From: Manis javanica
Lineage: Eukaryota > Chordata > Mammalia > Pholidota > Manidae
DNA length: 64,000 nt
Reading direction: 5' to 3'
Assembly (NCBI RefSeq): GCF_040802235.1
Contig: NC_133170.1
Coordinates: 2,805,001 to 2,869,000 of the forward strand
Shown: positions 44,951-55,759 of the stretch, one piece after another
Layout: each line of letters begins with the position of its first letter
How positions within the stretch are numbered: position 1 is the stretch's first letter
Made by a program: the position numbers and the translations under genes
Notes under the pieces: model-generated
What the model was told of the DNA's origin: nothing
The model's input: only the letters and a program-made list of their open reading frames with translations
The model's database searches: none

Positions 44951-45547
44951 GCAGAACTGTCCACGGCCGGCCCCAGCTCATCCTGGGATAACGTGCCGGG
45001 GAGCCGGCCCGCGGCTGGGCAGAGCCCCCACACCCCGCTCCCCGCACTGGGAGGTTTCAGAGGGAGCCGGGACCGCGGCGGGGGGGCGAGGGGAGCCGCC
45101 CAGAGGCGGCCCTGCGCTCCCTGCTCGAGGCCGGACAGCGGCCCGCGGGCTCCCGCGCCGGAGCCTCGAGCCCCGGAGGCCCCGCGCCGCGGGCCGGAAG
45201 GCATCGCGCCTGCAGTCGCCCCCCCGCCCCCGTGCCCCGCGCACCCACTGGAGGGGAACCCAGACAGGCGAGCCCCAAACCGTTTGATCCGAGGAAATTG
45301 GGTTTGTTTTTTCCCCTTCACCCTTCCTGTCTTCCAGTCCATCAGGACTGTGGACTTTAAACAAGCGTAAAACCGGGGGCGGGGCAGGGGAGACGAGCTG
45401 TCCGGGGCACCCCAGGCTGCGGCCGCGGGGGAGGCTCGGGGCGGCCGAGCGCGGGCGGGGGACGCGCAGCGGCCTGGATCCAGCGGCTGGGTCCGCGCTC
45501 CGCGTTTTCTCCCGCTCCCGGCGTGGGGGGCTGGGGGCGGGACCTTC

Positions 45548-45605
45548 GGGGCGGGGCCTGGTGGCCGGGGCGGGGCCTGGGCGGGGCCTGGGGAGGGGCG
45601 GGGCC
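45548..45605 (+). promoter_or_regulatory. Cluster of four GC boxes (Sp1/KLF sites)
   Basis: GGGGCGGGGCC occurs at 45548-45558, 45567-45577 and 45595-45605, and TGGGCGGGGCC at 45578-45588. All four face the same way and lie within 58 bp, just upstream of the likely transcription start. The arrangement is typical of TATA-less promoters bound by Sp1/KLF factors. Confidence 0.85.
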
Positions 45606-45609
45606 GGCC

Positions 45610-45832
45610 GGGCCGGGGTCCGAACGCTCAGCCCGCAGCCCCGCCGCCCGACAGCGCGCCCGGGACGGGCCGGCCTGGCGCCGCGCGCTGTCCTCCCCGA
45701 GCGGCGCTCGGCCACTGTCTGGGCTCCTCGCGGCCGGCGCGCCGCCACCCTCGCCCGCCGGTGACGCGGCGCAGAGCGGCTCGCAGCCCTGCGGCGGCGC
45801 GGGGACCGTCCGGCCGAGGCCTCGCCTGCGCG
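45610..45832 (+). other. Probable non-coding first exon (5' UTR) ending at a splice donor
   Basis: The region directly downstream of the GC boxes ends in GCGCG followed by GTGAGT (donor G at 45833), a near-consensus 5' splice site. There is no ATG-initiated frame in it that looks like a protein start, so it is read as a 5' UTR exon of a plus-strand gene with its coding exons beyond the window. The transcription start is inferred from GC-box position and may be spread over tens of bases. I could not identify the gene. Confidence 0.5.
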
Positions 45833-46200
45833 GTGAGTGGCGCCCGGCTCGGCGAGGGGCTGCGGGTGCGACGGCGGGGCGGGCGCGGGGGGCGCCTTCG
45901 GGGCCTCTGCGCGGGGATGCGCTGTGCCCGCGCCTGGGCGAGCGGCGGGGACGCGGGACACGCGGTCCTGGGCTTGCGGGCCGGGCGGACACTGGGCTGC
46001 TGACCCGGCCACCCTGCCTGGACCCGCTCCTGCCGGAAACCCGGCCCGCCGCCCCGGAGTTGGCGCGGAGAGGCGCGCGGGGCTGTCACCTGCTGGCGTC
46101 CGCGGGGAGGGCGCGGACATCCCCGAGGGCTCCGCCGAGGGCCCGGGGCTGCGGGCGGGTGGCTGCCGCGCCGGCAGCGCTGCTGCGGAGATGTAGCGCG

Positions 46201-46316
46201 TACGTGGAGAGGATGGGAGGGTGGGGGACAGGGGATGGGGGATGGGCAGGGCGAGGAGGACGGGAGGTGGGAGGGGAGGAGGGGGCGGAGTGGGTGCTGG
46301 GGGGTGGGGGAGGATG
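46201..46316 (+). promoter_or_regulatory. G-rich tract with G-quadruplex potential at the 3' edge of the CpG island
   Basis: More than ten runs of three or more guanines occur within 116 bases on the plus (putative coding) strand, from GATGGGAGGGTGGGGG to GGGGGGTGGGGGAGG. If the plus-strand gene model is right this is intron 1, close to the start site, where G-quadruplex-forming tracts are common. There is no direct evidence of function. Confidence 0.6.
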
Positions 46317-46359
46317 CGGCGCCCTCCTCCCTGGAGGCAAACTTGAAGAGACCCGGCCT

Positions 46360-46800
46360 GTTAGTAATTAGCAGGACCGGGACCCGGGGTGCCGCAGGGA
46401 GCCGTTAAATGTCCACTGCCCTCTAAGAAAAGCAAACGGAGTCGTCAGTGGCTGGTGGCAGTGCCGCGTGATGTGGGACTTGGGGAAATCGTCGGCAGAT
46501 GGTCCTCAGGAGGCTGAAGAGCGACTCGGGGGCGGGGGTGGGGGGTTCGCCTAGCCCGGTGCCGGTGCCCGGCTCGCCGAGGGAGGATTCCGAGTCACAA
46601 GCCACGCACGTTTGGCTGCTGACTGCGGAGAGCCCGGAGGCAGAGCTGCGGCCCCCAGCAGGGGAGGAGCGCGCCGCGGGGCCCTGCCTGAAGGAGAGGA
46701 CCGCGCAGAGACCTCGCGGCTCCGGAGGCCCAGTGCATGGGGTTCTGAAAAGCGCGCACGCGTACGCGGCTTCAGGACGCAAGTAACCGTCCGTAAGGAC
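46360..46800. other. CpG-rich shoulder of the island
   Basis: Moderately CpG-rich, with a 95-codon plus frame at 46499-46786 and overlapping minus frames. None matches a protein I know and no convincing splice pair brackets them. Possibly intron 1 or an alternative-promoter region. Confidence 0.45.
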
Positions 46801-49800
46801 GTGGCATCTGTGCCTGCCGTACAGTTATGCCTGCCTCCCGATCGCAATAGGTCGTTCAGAGGCTGCGGCAGCTGATGTTGTATAATTGATGTGGGTCCCC
46901 ATCCGATATTTTTTAATGTACCTTTGGAGTAAAGGCAACTTCCATCTGTCCCTTTAGACAGGCCTGTGGTGCAGACGGCCGAGGGCTGCAGAATGTTTGC
47001 CCAGGTCCGGCTCCAGATGTGTGAGCTCAGCTGTTGCCTGTCACTTAGGTGACAACTGGCCTTTCCCCACTAAGCCTTTGCTGTCTCCGTTCTCCTCGGT
47101 GAAGTGTCAGTACACCGCCTCCTATTATCAGGGTGGACACTGGCCCCTCCGGAGGCTGCCGTCTTGTTCCACCATCCCCAACGATATGTCTGTTTTCAGA
47201 TGCTGGGGGTGGGGGTGGGGGCGGGGAGGAGTCCAGTGACACAAGATAGGTACATTTTGAATGGAGCACCAACTTAATCCAAAGATTCTGTTTTAATCAA
47301 GACAGCTCTGGAAGGATGACGCAATATTTGTCAAGCCTTTTTCTCTGGAACAATATTTACTCCCACCAGGGGATTTTAAACTTAAACAGCAGCCATTTAT
47401 CTTGCTGTCTGGTGGGGCCCGGTTCAGCTTGCCTCCAATGTGGTCTTCGCCTAGGTGGCAGGGATTGGTCTGGGACAGGAATCTGTCATTGTAACCCAGC
47501 TGGAGCCTGAGGAAAACAAAATACAGCACCTGCTGGTACCAGAGGGTTTCTAAATGCCATCAACTGGCCGGCCAGGAAACGCAGGAGGTATTCTACAAGG
47601 TCTTCCAGAAATGTTTATACAAAGGATTTAAAGGTTAATGCCTGTGCTCTACATATTAAAACTAAGAGGTGCTCCGAATAAACGGACCGACGTTACCCAC
47701 AGTTAAGAGCGCACTTGCTGATGGACTCGAAATCTCTGTTTTAGTAAGCCGTGGCTAACTATAGTAACTCATTCTCTGAATAAGCCTCCTAAGGAGGGAA
47801 GCAGGGAAAGGGGGGCGGGGAAGAGGGGGGCGGGAGGAGGATGGATGGAAACCTGGGTGGTACGTAGAGGGAGGTAGCCATGTTGATGTGGGCCAATGGG
47901 TATAGTGAATTAATTTTTCCATCCTTAATTTGGTAATTATTGGTGATTTATCACTGAGTGAGCCTGTTGGTTTGTACGTTTTTTTAAAAAAAGCCATTTA
48001 TTTTACTAAAGTGACAGATTCAATCAGTTCTGTCAACAATACCAATGAAACTTAACGAGTTTATCATGTTTTTATAGTCCAGGTCCATGGAAATACCATT
48101 TGTCTCTATAATGAAGGGGGTTGTAATGAGTCACCAAATAAAATCTAATATCATCTGGGGAAGCAAAAAAATACAAAACCTTTACAGGGCTAATCACTAA
48201 GCTATTAAGTTTAGAGTCAGATGTGGGATGTGGGTAAAAGTCTGGTCATTGCTAATATCCTCTCCTTTGATAACTTTGAAAAGGCACGAAAGAAAAAAGG
48301 TTGGATTTTGAAGTTTCTTTAATTAAGGATATTTGAAAGTAAGCTGTAATCTAAGTTTTAAAAAATGACATCATAATTTCTCTAAAACCTTTTACAATTA
48401 CTTGAAAGCAAAACACAGTCAAATATTATGAGCAACTATTCAGTACACTGATGAAACGGGACAAGCATCTTCAAAAATTATTTTCCAGTAACTAAGAACT
48501 CCATTAATGGCTCATGCCTATAGTTTGGACTGTCCAATAGTATGAGAAACCATTTTCAGGAAAGAAATCATTGCTGGTATTCTGGTCCCTGCAGTTGATT
48601 TCCTGGTTAAAGTACTTTGCAGGGTAAATTACTCTTTTAAAGAAGGAAAGTAATTTTAAAGGTCAAAGTGATCCCCATCTGTGCATAGAAATGTTAACGA
48701 TGCCACTTGACCAGGATAGACTCTTTTACCCTGGAAAAAATGGCTCCCCTCTTTTCCCCTTCCATCTTATGTGCAGTAGCATAAATTGTTTACCTCTTAT
48801 TGGTGTGAGAATATTCACTTTGCTTAAATCCCAGTGTAATTGTTCCATAAGAAAGAGGAGTTAGGAAGGTGAGAGAGAGTTGTGTTGATTGGTTGGTGTT
48901 TTAAGAGGTCATTACCACCTTTTCCGCTGGTCACAGAATAAAGCATCACCATATTGTGCATGAGTATCTTTAGAAGGTTGGTGTGAGCCTAAGTCCGGAG
49001 AGGAAAAGTGCCACAAACCAGGCTTGCAGTTTCCCGCGGCCTCAGGCAGCAGACGGAGCCAGGCCCAGACAGAGCGCTCGGATGAAGATGGCCTCAGGGC
49101 CACCGCGCAGGACTTCCCCAGGTGGGACACGGGCTCTTGAGCCACCTCAGCCACCCAGTAACCAGAAAGCACGCCTTCTTGTTTACGGTTGTGTGAACTG
49201 AAGTCCAGGAGGCACACTGTACACGAGCTGGTGAGGGGACACTTTGGAGCGGAGAAAGGCCTGGCCCAAGACCGCGTGGGGCCCCATCCAAGCCTTTGCC
49301 CCCACCTTCCCGGAGAACGGTGATGTCATGACCCTCCTGGCGCACAGACAGGACAGAATACTCGGATCACTTCCCTGAGTGCCAGAATGACATGATTTTT
49401 CCAAGAACCATCCCTGAGCCAGTGGCCCACTGGCACTATTTCCAGTTGCTGGGCGAATGAGGGGCATCGAACCTCTCAAAGAGAATGGAATCATTCTTCC
49501 TGTGTCTCTGTTCTGTGTGCTTGTTTAGACTTAACTTGAAGTGCATTCTGGTCATCTTTGAAGGGACCTCTGCAGGAATAAGAATGATTGCCCAGCCTGA
49601 ACTGATTAGCCCTTTCCAGTTCATTTCCCTAGAAAGAGAGACTGTAAATTTAAAATAAAAGTGTCAGCAATGCAGAAGCCAAGGTAAACATTTTTAAACT
49701 TAGAGCTGTAAACCAGCAAGCAGCTGTCATTTACCTTGATCTAACTTGTCCCCCACTCTGTCCGTAAGTTTGGTCCTGTGTGATCCTAAAATACAACTGA

Positions 49801-52800
49801 TCAGTTAAACTACCGTTGCCCTTTTCTGGCCAGTAGATTTGGGGTGACCCCTCGGGAGAGATGCCTTTCATTTCTTGTGGATTGTTACTCTTCAGGGAAA
49901 GGAAGTCAGTTCCAGGGCTGAAGTCATGTAGTCCCTTCTCAGAGTGTTGTCCCAGCTGCTGATTTATGACACCCACTCGGTTTTGCTTTGTGTATGCTTC
50001 TCTCCGTTGCCTTCGAGTCTCACTGGGTCTCTGGAAGGAAAGATGTGTCAGTGATACCGTGAAAATCCTGCGTCAGATGCAGCCGGTAAGCAGACTCCTC
50101 CGGGCAGCGCGGGGCTCCCACTCAGCTGCCCTCTTTCATCTGAGGCGCAGATCCCACAGCTCGCAATTATGGTCTTTGACTTTGGTAACAATTCTGTTTG
50201 AAATGTTTCCAATTACACACAATATTGGCGGCATGTAGCAGCTGCATGCCAAAAGGAACTTCCAAGGCTGTTCCAAGAATCAGGCCGAGATTGCTTTTAA
50301 TTTAAATAAAGGCTATTTGGTTTCCTGTGAAGTTTTTATAACCACCTTCCCCACCCTGCTCCCATGTTTGTTGCCTTTAAAAAAAGAAAAGGTTGATAGA
50401 AAGTAGCTGCTTAATGTGATACAGTGTCAGCCTTGGTTTTCTAGGATGGCCCTTTTCTTGAGCAAGAACTGTTCAGTAAAGGAAGTTTTAAAGAAATGTG
50501 CAGTCATTTGGATTTCCCGAAGAAGAAAGGGGAAAGGGTTATCTGAGAGCATATTGTAAGTAGCTTATGGTTTTGAGGTTTCCCCCCTTCCTTCTTTAAC
50601 ATCTGTCCGTATGATTATCTCCTTAGGTGCTAGAAATGATTTGGTGCACCATCTTCCCTTCAAATTCTTCTATTTTTCTTTTCATAAGACCATGATCATG
50701 TGTTTAAAACACATTGAAACGGTAGAGAAAAGATCAGTAAGAACATTCTTAAGACCAGGAGTTGGGGGTGGGGGCGGGGGGAGGCGTGGGCAGCAAATAA
50801 TCTCACCATTTTATAGCAGCCAAACTCTCCGGGTCAGGCCCCTCTGTGGGCTTGAAATCTCTGAACACTGAAACCTTTGAAAACAGTAGTGGTTTAAATC
50901 CTTTAATAGCTCCCAGATATACTTGACTTATTAAATCTGAAAATAGGAAAATACACACTCTTAGGACTTGGAGTGAAGGGACTGGTGGCAGGACTAGGGG
51001 GTTCTGTTTCCAGGATGGTTTTTTTGGCCCATTTGAAACCTAACACCTAGAGCTAGAGGGCATCCAGTAGTGGAGGTGCTAAGATGGTCCTAATTAAGGT
51101 GTTTTCACACAGGCTCTTTCAATCCTATAGAATATAGTGCTTCTTTGGGTTGAACAGTAGTTGACTTGCATAAATGCCAACATCTCTTCTGGCATTTTTG
51201 GAAATCTTCCATCATGTAATAAATAGTGCTGTATAATCCAAATTTGTAAATGCCATGTTCACACAGTCCCTGTAGAGACAGCAGAAGTGAGTCCAGACTG
51301 CTAGGCAGCACTGCAATCCTGGAGGTTAGGTCACCGCCTAAATCTCAAGTACACCCACTAATGAACCTTAGCGGAGGCCTTCGGTCAAATCTGGGAGAAG
51401 GTGTGAGGTCAACCTTTGCACAGCAGAGTGCCCACCAGGCCATGCCTAAACTTCCCCCTTATCCTTGGAAACTCTTTCAGTTAAGCAAACCTTAGGGAAA
51501 ATCTGCTCATCTTAAGGTAAAGTGAGGTTTATGCTGCTCTACCAGCTGAGCACCCCAGCCTGCCAGGCACTCACCCCACCCAGGCCCGTTGCTATAGTGA
51601 CAGGACCCACAGTGCCTATGGTTGAAAAACAAAGTCTTTTAAAACAGTTTTCTTTATTGGCCAGCTCATCTGTCCTAGTTAAAATGCTATCTTCTGGATA
51701 CACACATGCGCACACGCACATGCATATGAATGCATACATACCACTCTTATGGTCTAATAATAGCAAACTGGTCTAAATGACATTAAAGTTGCACGAAGAC
51801 ATTTGTACTTTCTTTGTTTATCTCACTGATAAATAATGTGGTAATCTTCTGAACCTTGTAACTTGTTAACTGTAATTGGGTATCTCCTACTATGTTATTT
51901 TCATGCTTGAATAATCAAGTTCCTTAGTTAGGATCTGAAAAAGAGCTCGTGTGGCATTTTGTTTTGCCGTAAAGCATCTCGTCCAAACAATTTAGGAACT
52001 GTTAGATTTGATGTAAAAAGACTGCTTTAGTGCGCTAGCGTTGAAATACTTCTTATAATGTGTGTCAAAAAGAGATGGCATTTTAAATTCTTCTGTGACT
52101 ATATAATTAGTATGTTCAGTACTTAAAGTATATACATGTTATATAATTTTTAGAAAGAGATAAAGTTAGGTCTGAAGTGCATTAGAGAGTCACAGATGTT
52201 TCTTGTAAGGAAATACATATGCTCCATAGGAATTTTGAACTGCCTTCTGATGCAAGGGTTACATGAATAATTTCATTGAGTTGCCTTCATTATTTACACA
52301 AGCCTTGAGAAAGAAGCTGAAGTGATAAATAACTCCCCACCCCACAACCTGGTTCTGAAATGGTTTAGCCTTTTATGTTTTTGTGAATGCGAATGGACGG
52401 AATAAAATACGCAGAGAAGATGTTTGTGTTTAACTAACTTGACCATCTAGGCTCCCTTTGCGGGCCGTCTATAAGCTTGAACAGCTTGGCAGGCTGATAG
52501 CCAAAAACATGTCCCCACGTCCTGCCAAAAGTGTTAGAAGCTGATCAGGCTTTCTTCATACTCAGGGATTGGAAACATACTTTTTTTTTTTTTTTTAGCT
52601 TTCTGAATGTTAAGGAATAAACCAGAAAAATCACTCTCTTCTTCTCCCCCTCACCCACAGAAACCACAATTATTGTTCCTTGCAGTGCTGGACCAGCAGA
52701 GTGATAGGGGCAAGGATGTTTGTGTGGGGGTGCCTCAGACCAGCCTGACCGGGGGGCCCTGCAGGAGGCAGCCAGGCTCCTCCGTGCGCGTGCGCGGCGG

Positions 52801-53015
52801 GTCTTCCTGTTGCTCACGTTTGTGTTGCCTGTAGACACTGACTTCTCCACTTTGGTTCAGTAACTCTCAGCCAAGCACTTGCCCGTTTACCCTGTTTCTT
52901 TCCTGAGCAGAGATTCAGGAACAGACAGTGGGGATACAGTAATAGTGGCGCAGAAAAAAGTTTTCCTGTAGTCTTTTCCTGAAAATCAGAAAACATGGCC
53001 TATAATATATCTGTG
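46800..53015. other. Repeat-poor stretch, probable intron 1
   Basis: Over 6 kb with hardly any recognisable interspersed repeat, shifting from mixed to AT-rich. It includes G-rich motifs at 47204-47228 and 50764-50790, a CA/TG-rich patch near 51705-51740, a poly-T at about 52580-52597, and a faint antisense L2 phrase near 52890-52960. A weak exon candidate at 50018-50085 is listed under findings. Repeat depletion downstream of a CpG promoter suggests regulatory constraint, but that is inference. Confidence 0.5.
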
Positions 53016-53019
53016 TGGC

Positions 53020-53300
53020 TTCAGGTCGTATCCCAGCCTCCCTGGGCTCTCGTTTCCTCCTGTCTAAGTGGGGGAATTAGTGCCTGTGAACCACAGGTTT
53101 GAATCATCAGTACCTATGGAGCTTTTTCAAAACACAAATACACAGGGACTTCCAAGGCAGTAGGTTTTGGGTGGGGTCTTGTTCATGTAGCTTGAAAAGC
53201 TTCTTGGTGATTTGATGCGCAGCTGTGGTTAAGAGCCACTGAATTGGATCATCTCTAAGATTTCCTTCCAATTCCAGAATTTTATGTCTCTAATCCTACT
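53020..53300 (+). repeat. MIR3-like SINE split by MER5A
   Basis: Left part (CTCTCGTTTCCTCCTGTCTAAGTGGGGGAATT, ending 53078) and right part (GAATTGGATCATCTCTAAGATTTCCTTCCAATTCCAGAATTTTATGTCTC, from 53241) form one MIR-family element when read across the gap. The five bases GAATT at 53074-53078 and 53241-53245 are repeated at the two edges of the insertion. Confidence 0.7.
53079..53240 (+). mobile_element. MER5A-like hAT DNA transposon nested in a MIR
   Basis: GAACCACAGGTTTGAATCATCAGTACCTATGGAGCTTTTTCAAAACACAAATACACAGGG, then TTTTGGGTGGGGTC, TTCTTGGTGATTTGATGCGCAGCTGTGGTTAAGAGCCACT. These correspond to MER5A 'aaaatcacctggggagcttgtt', 'ggtctggggtgggg' and 'caggtgattctgatgcagctggtc..gagaaccactg'. 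Length of about 160 bp against 189 for the family. Confidence 0.7.
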
Positions 53301-53494
53301 AGGCTGAACTGCTTTTCTTTTTCCTTCTTTCTTCTCTCCCCCACTTCCTTCCCTTCTTCCTTTCTCTGTTACTCATTCATTTGTTCATTCTTAACAGCTA
53401 CATTCATTCCTGATGTTGCTGTCAAAGTAATTATCGATATCCTTTCAACCCAGTTCCAGGAGGACGTGCCTTCTGCCCCTGAGAGGAGAGGGTA

Positions 53495-53570
53495 GTTAAT
53501 GTGTGCCAGGCGCCTCACACCGTGCCTGGCACAACGGGCATGCTCCACAAATACAGGCAGCCCCACACGT
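53495..53570 (+). repeat. L2/MIR 3' tail fragment
   Basis: GTGCCAGGCGCCTCACACCGTGCCTGGCACAACGGGCATGCTCCACAAATAC carries the shared L2/MIR 3' phrase 'cagtgcctggcacatagtaggcgctcaataaatat' in decayed form. Confidence 0.5.
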
Positions 53571-53574
53571 CAAG

Positions 53575-55245
53575 AAGCTTTTGGAAAATGTAACATTATA
53601 TTTTTAAATAATGTGCTCACTATGCATTTTGTCAACTATTCGGACACCTTTGCAAATTGAAAACAATGGATATAATTGTCTGAAAAACAACATAACAAAT
53701 ACATTATTTTCCTTATGTTTCCAAATTCTTGTGATACCCCGATAGTGTATTGATTGGTTTTTCTTTCCAGATTAACAAATGGTCTCATTGCTTTTCAGGT
53801 AACTTCACCTGAAGAGGTATCTGGAGGTTGACAAAAAAAAAAAAAAAAAGATATTGAGCATATTATTTGAAAGTATAATTAACATACTGTTAAAAAAAAA
53901 GGTTTGCCTATGAAAAACCTTTTTTTTCTGTTTGGTCCGTGGTTCTTTGCCCCGTGGCTCCTGGGCTTGTCGGGGAAATGGCTGTCCCATTTTCTCTGGC
54001 CACCTTCATGTGACTCGGTTTAAGAAATATGACCTAACCATGTCACCAGAAGGCTTCTCTGACAAATTTACAATTTAATTACAATTTTAAATCTTATTTT
54101 TAAATATTTTTCATGACAAAGGTCAAAAGTTTAAATAGATCTTTATTACTACAAATTTCTTAATAAAGTGTGCGTGTACATGTGCGTGTGTGATTAACCC
54201 TTTGTCCTTCAACAGCAAAATTGCCAATTCCCAATTTTGGGGGATTAATACTCATTAAACTAGCTAATGATTTTGTATAGTGAGCAACTGTTTTGATCCT
54301 TGATAGACATGATACCACATCATGTATTTCATAACACATAAAGTACTTTAAAACTGCCCATATCCATACTATGCAGAGGTTCATATGCACAAAGCATAAA
54401 TATTAATTTTGTTCTACATCAGGTGGATCAGAAAGTCTTAAGTTATGATAAGCACATCCTAAGGTTTTCTTTAAAAACTGTGATTCATCTGAAAGGTTTA
54501 TTGTCAAGGACTAGAAAATTCTTGGTTGCTTTTGTGGAATTTGACTAAAGGAGTTCATTGCCCATTTTGTTTCTTTGCTTTTTCTTCTTCAGTGTCTGCA
54601 AATTCAGGTTATTTCCTATCCTTGTCCATTCTGACCATTACTGTAGAATACAGACTAAATAAAAAGAACTCACACCAGTGATCACTACTGGCCTTGTCTA
54701 CATAGCACAACAAAGGAGAAATTGATACTTAACTGGTTTATTTTGTTATTATGTGTTGCTGTTCTTGTGGGTGGGGTTATTCTTTTGTTTTATTTTTAAT
54801 TAAAAAACTTTCAAAACTGACTCTTCTAAAACCTGGTTAACTGTCCAATTTTCTTTGACCTTTGTACTGTATAGACATGGCCAGTAGCAAAATCCACTCG
54901 CTTCAGATGATTATTTTCCTACTCTATTCCCGTTGCCAAATCAAATCATCAGGGCCTCCGAGGGCAAATTTCTACCTGAATTATCTACTTGGGTTGTTTG
55001 CACAGTGTAACTGGAAAACTTTCAGTCATTGTGTGAAGAGATACTGTGAGACATTTTAGTCGGGGGGGCTGGAGAGGGGGAAGATTAGCCTAACAGGGTT
55101 TAGGGCTCATTGGAGATAAGTTGAGAGCTGGTTTCAAAGTATTGTATAAAACCTTATTATTTGTAGGTTTCACTATGCTGACGTTTCACAGCTCATCTTG
55201 TCTGTGCTGGACTTCAAGCCAATATAAGAGGACACGTGTGGGCTT
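53575..55245. other. Gene-free AT-rich stretch, probable intron
   Basis: AT-rich, with a 17-base poly-A at 53833-53849 and no recognisable repeat or exon. Several long T- and A-tracts occur around 53880-53930 and 54060-54110. Confidence 0.5.
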
Positions 55246-55254
55246 TCCCAGGTG

Positions 55255-55540
55255 GGATCATGGCTCGCTCCATCCTTTCAGGTCTCTGCTTAGAAGTTAC
55301 CTGTTGCCAGGGCAACTTCCCTGAGCACCCTGTGTACAGGGGCAGCACCCTCACCTTCCCCCTGCCGCCGCCAGCACTCCCCAAGCCCCTGAACCTGCTA
55401 AACTTTTCTCCGTGGCACTTACCACTCTGACTGCTGCTTACTATAGCTGCCAGTTCCATGAAGAAATTAGGCTGTCACAGCTCCTGCTTTATCCCCACTC
55501 TTGCACATAGTAGGCGCTTAATAAATGTCTGCAGAGTGAA
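55255..55540 (+). repeat. L2 LINE 3' region
   Basis: CAGGTCTCTGCTTAGAAGTTACCTGTTGCCAGGGCAACTTCCCTGAGCACCC, CACTTACCACTCTGACTGC, TTGCACATAGTAGGCGCTTAATAAATGTCTGCAG follow the L2 3' UTR and its well-preserved terminal tail. Confidence 0.75.
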
Positions 55541-55759
55541 CAACTACACTTATACAGGGGAGCCAGCTATGCTTCAAATTGGAACACCCCTCCCCAATCT
55601 AATAATATGTATTGCTGAGCAAGTTAGAATTCTACACTTACATTCTCATTCTTATAATAGGGCTGTAAAGTTAGCAAATGGCCACCCTCATTTTACAAGG
55701 AAGGCATTTGTGGACCATTTAAACGTTTTATATAAAATAAAGACAAGTAGAAACCAGTA

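Larger units (their letters stand above)
44960..46350. promoter_or_regulatory. CpG island promoter
   Basis: About 1.4 kb of very GC-rich DNA with dense CpG, ending in the G-rich tract at 46201-46316; a weaker CpG-rich shoulder continues to about 46790. No TATA box precedes the likely start region. Four GC boxes cluster at 45548-45605. CpG islands of this size mark constitutive or developmental RNA polymerase II promoters in mammals. Long open frames on both strands here (for example a 380-codon minus frame at 44978-46120 and a 282-codon plus frame at 45523-46371) are expected from the scarcity of TAA, TAG and TGA in GC-rich sequence, and I do not treat them as genes. Confidence 0.85.

Noticed and set aside
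44978-46120. 380-codon minus-strand open frame (and a 282-codon plus-strand frame at 45523-46371) in the CpG island
   Set aside because: Extremely Arg/Pro/Gly/Ala-rich composition on every frame reflects GC-rich DNA with few stop codons. No domain, no splice logic, and frames on both strands overlap. Better explained as promoter sequence.
53833-53849. Poly-A tail of a SINE or processed pseudogene
   Set aside because: No tRNA- or 7SL-like head or mRNA-like sequence precedes it, and no flanking duplication was seen.
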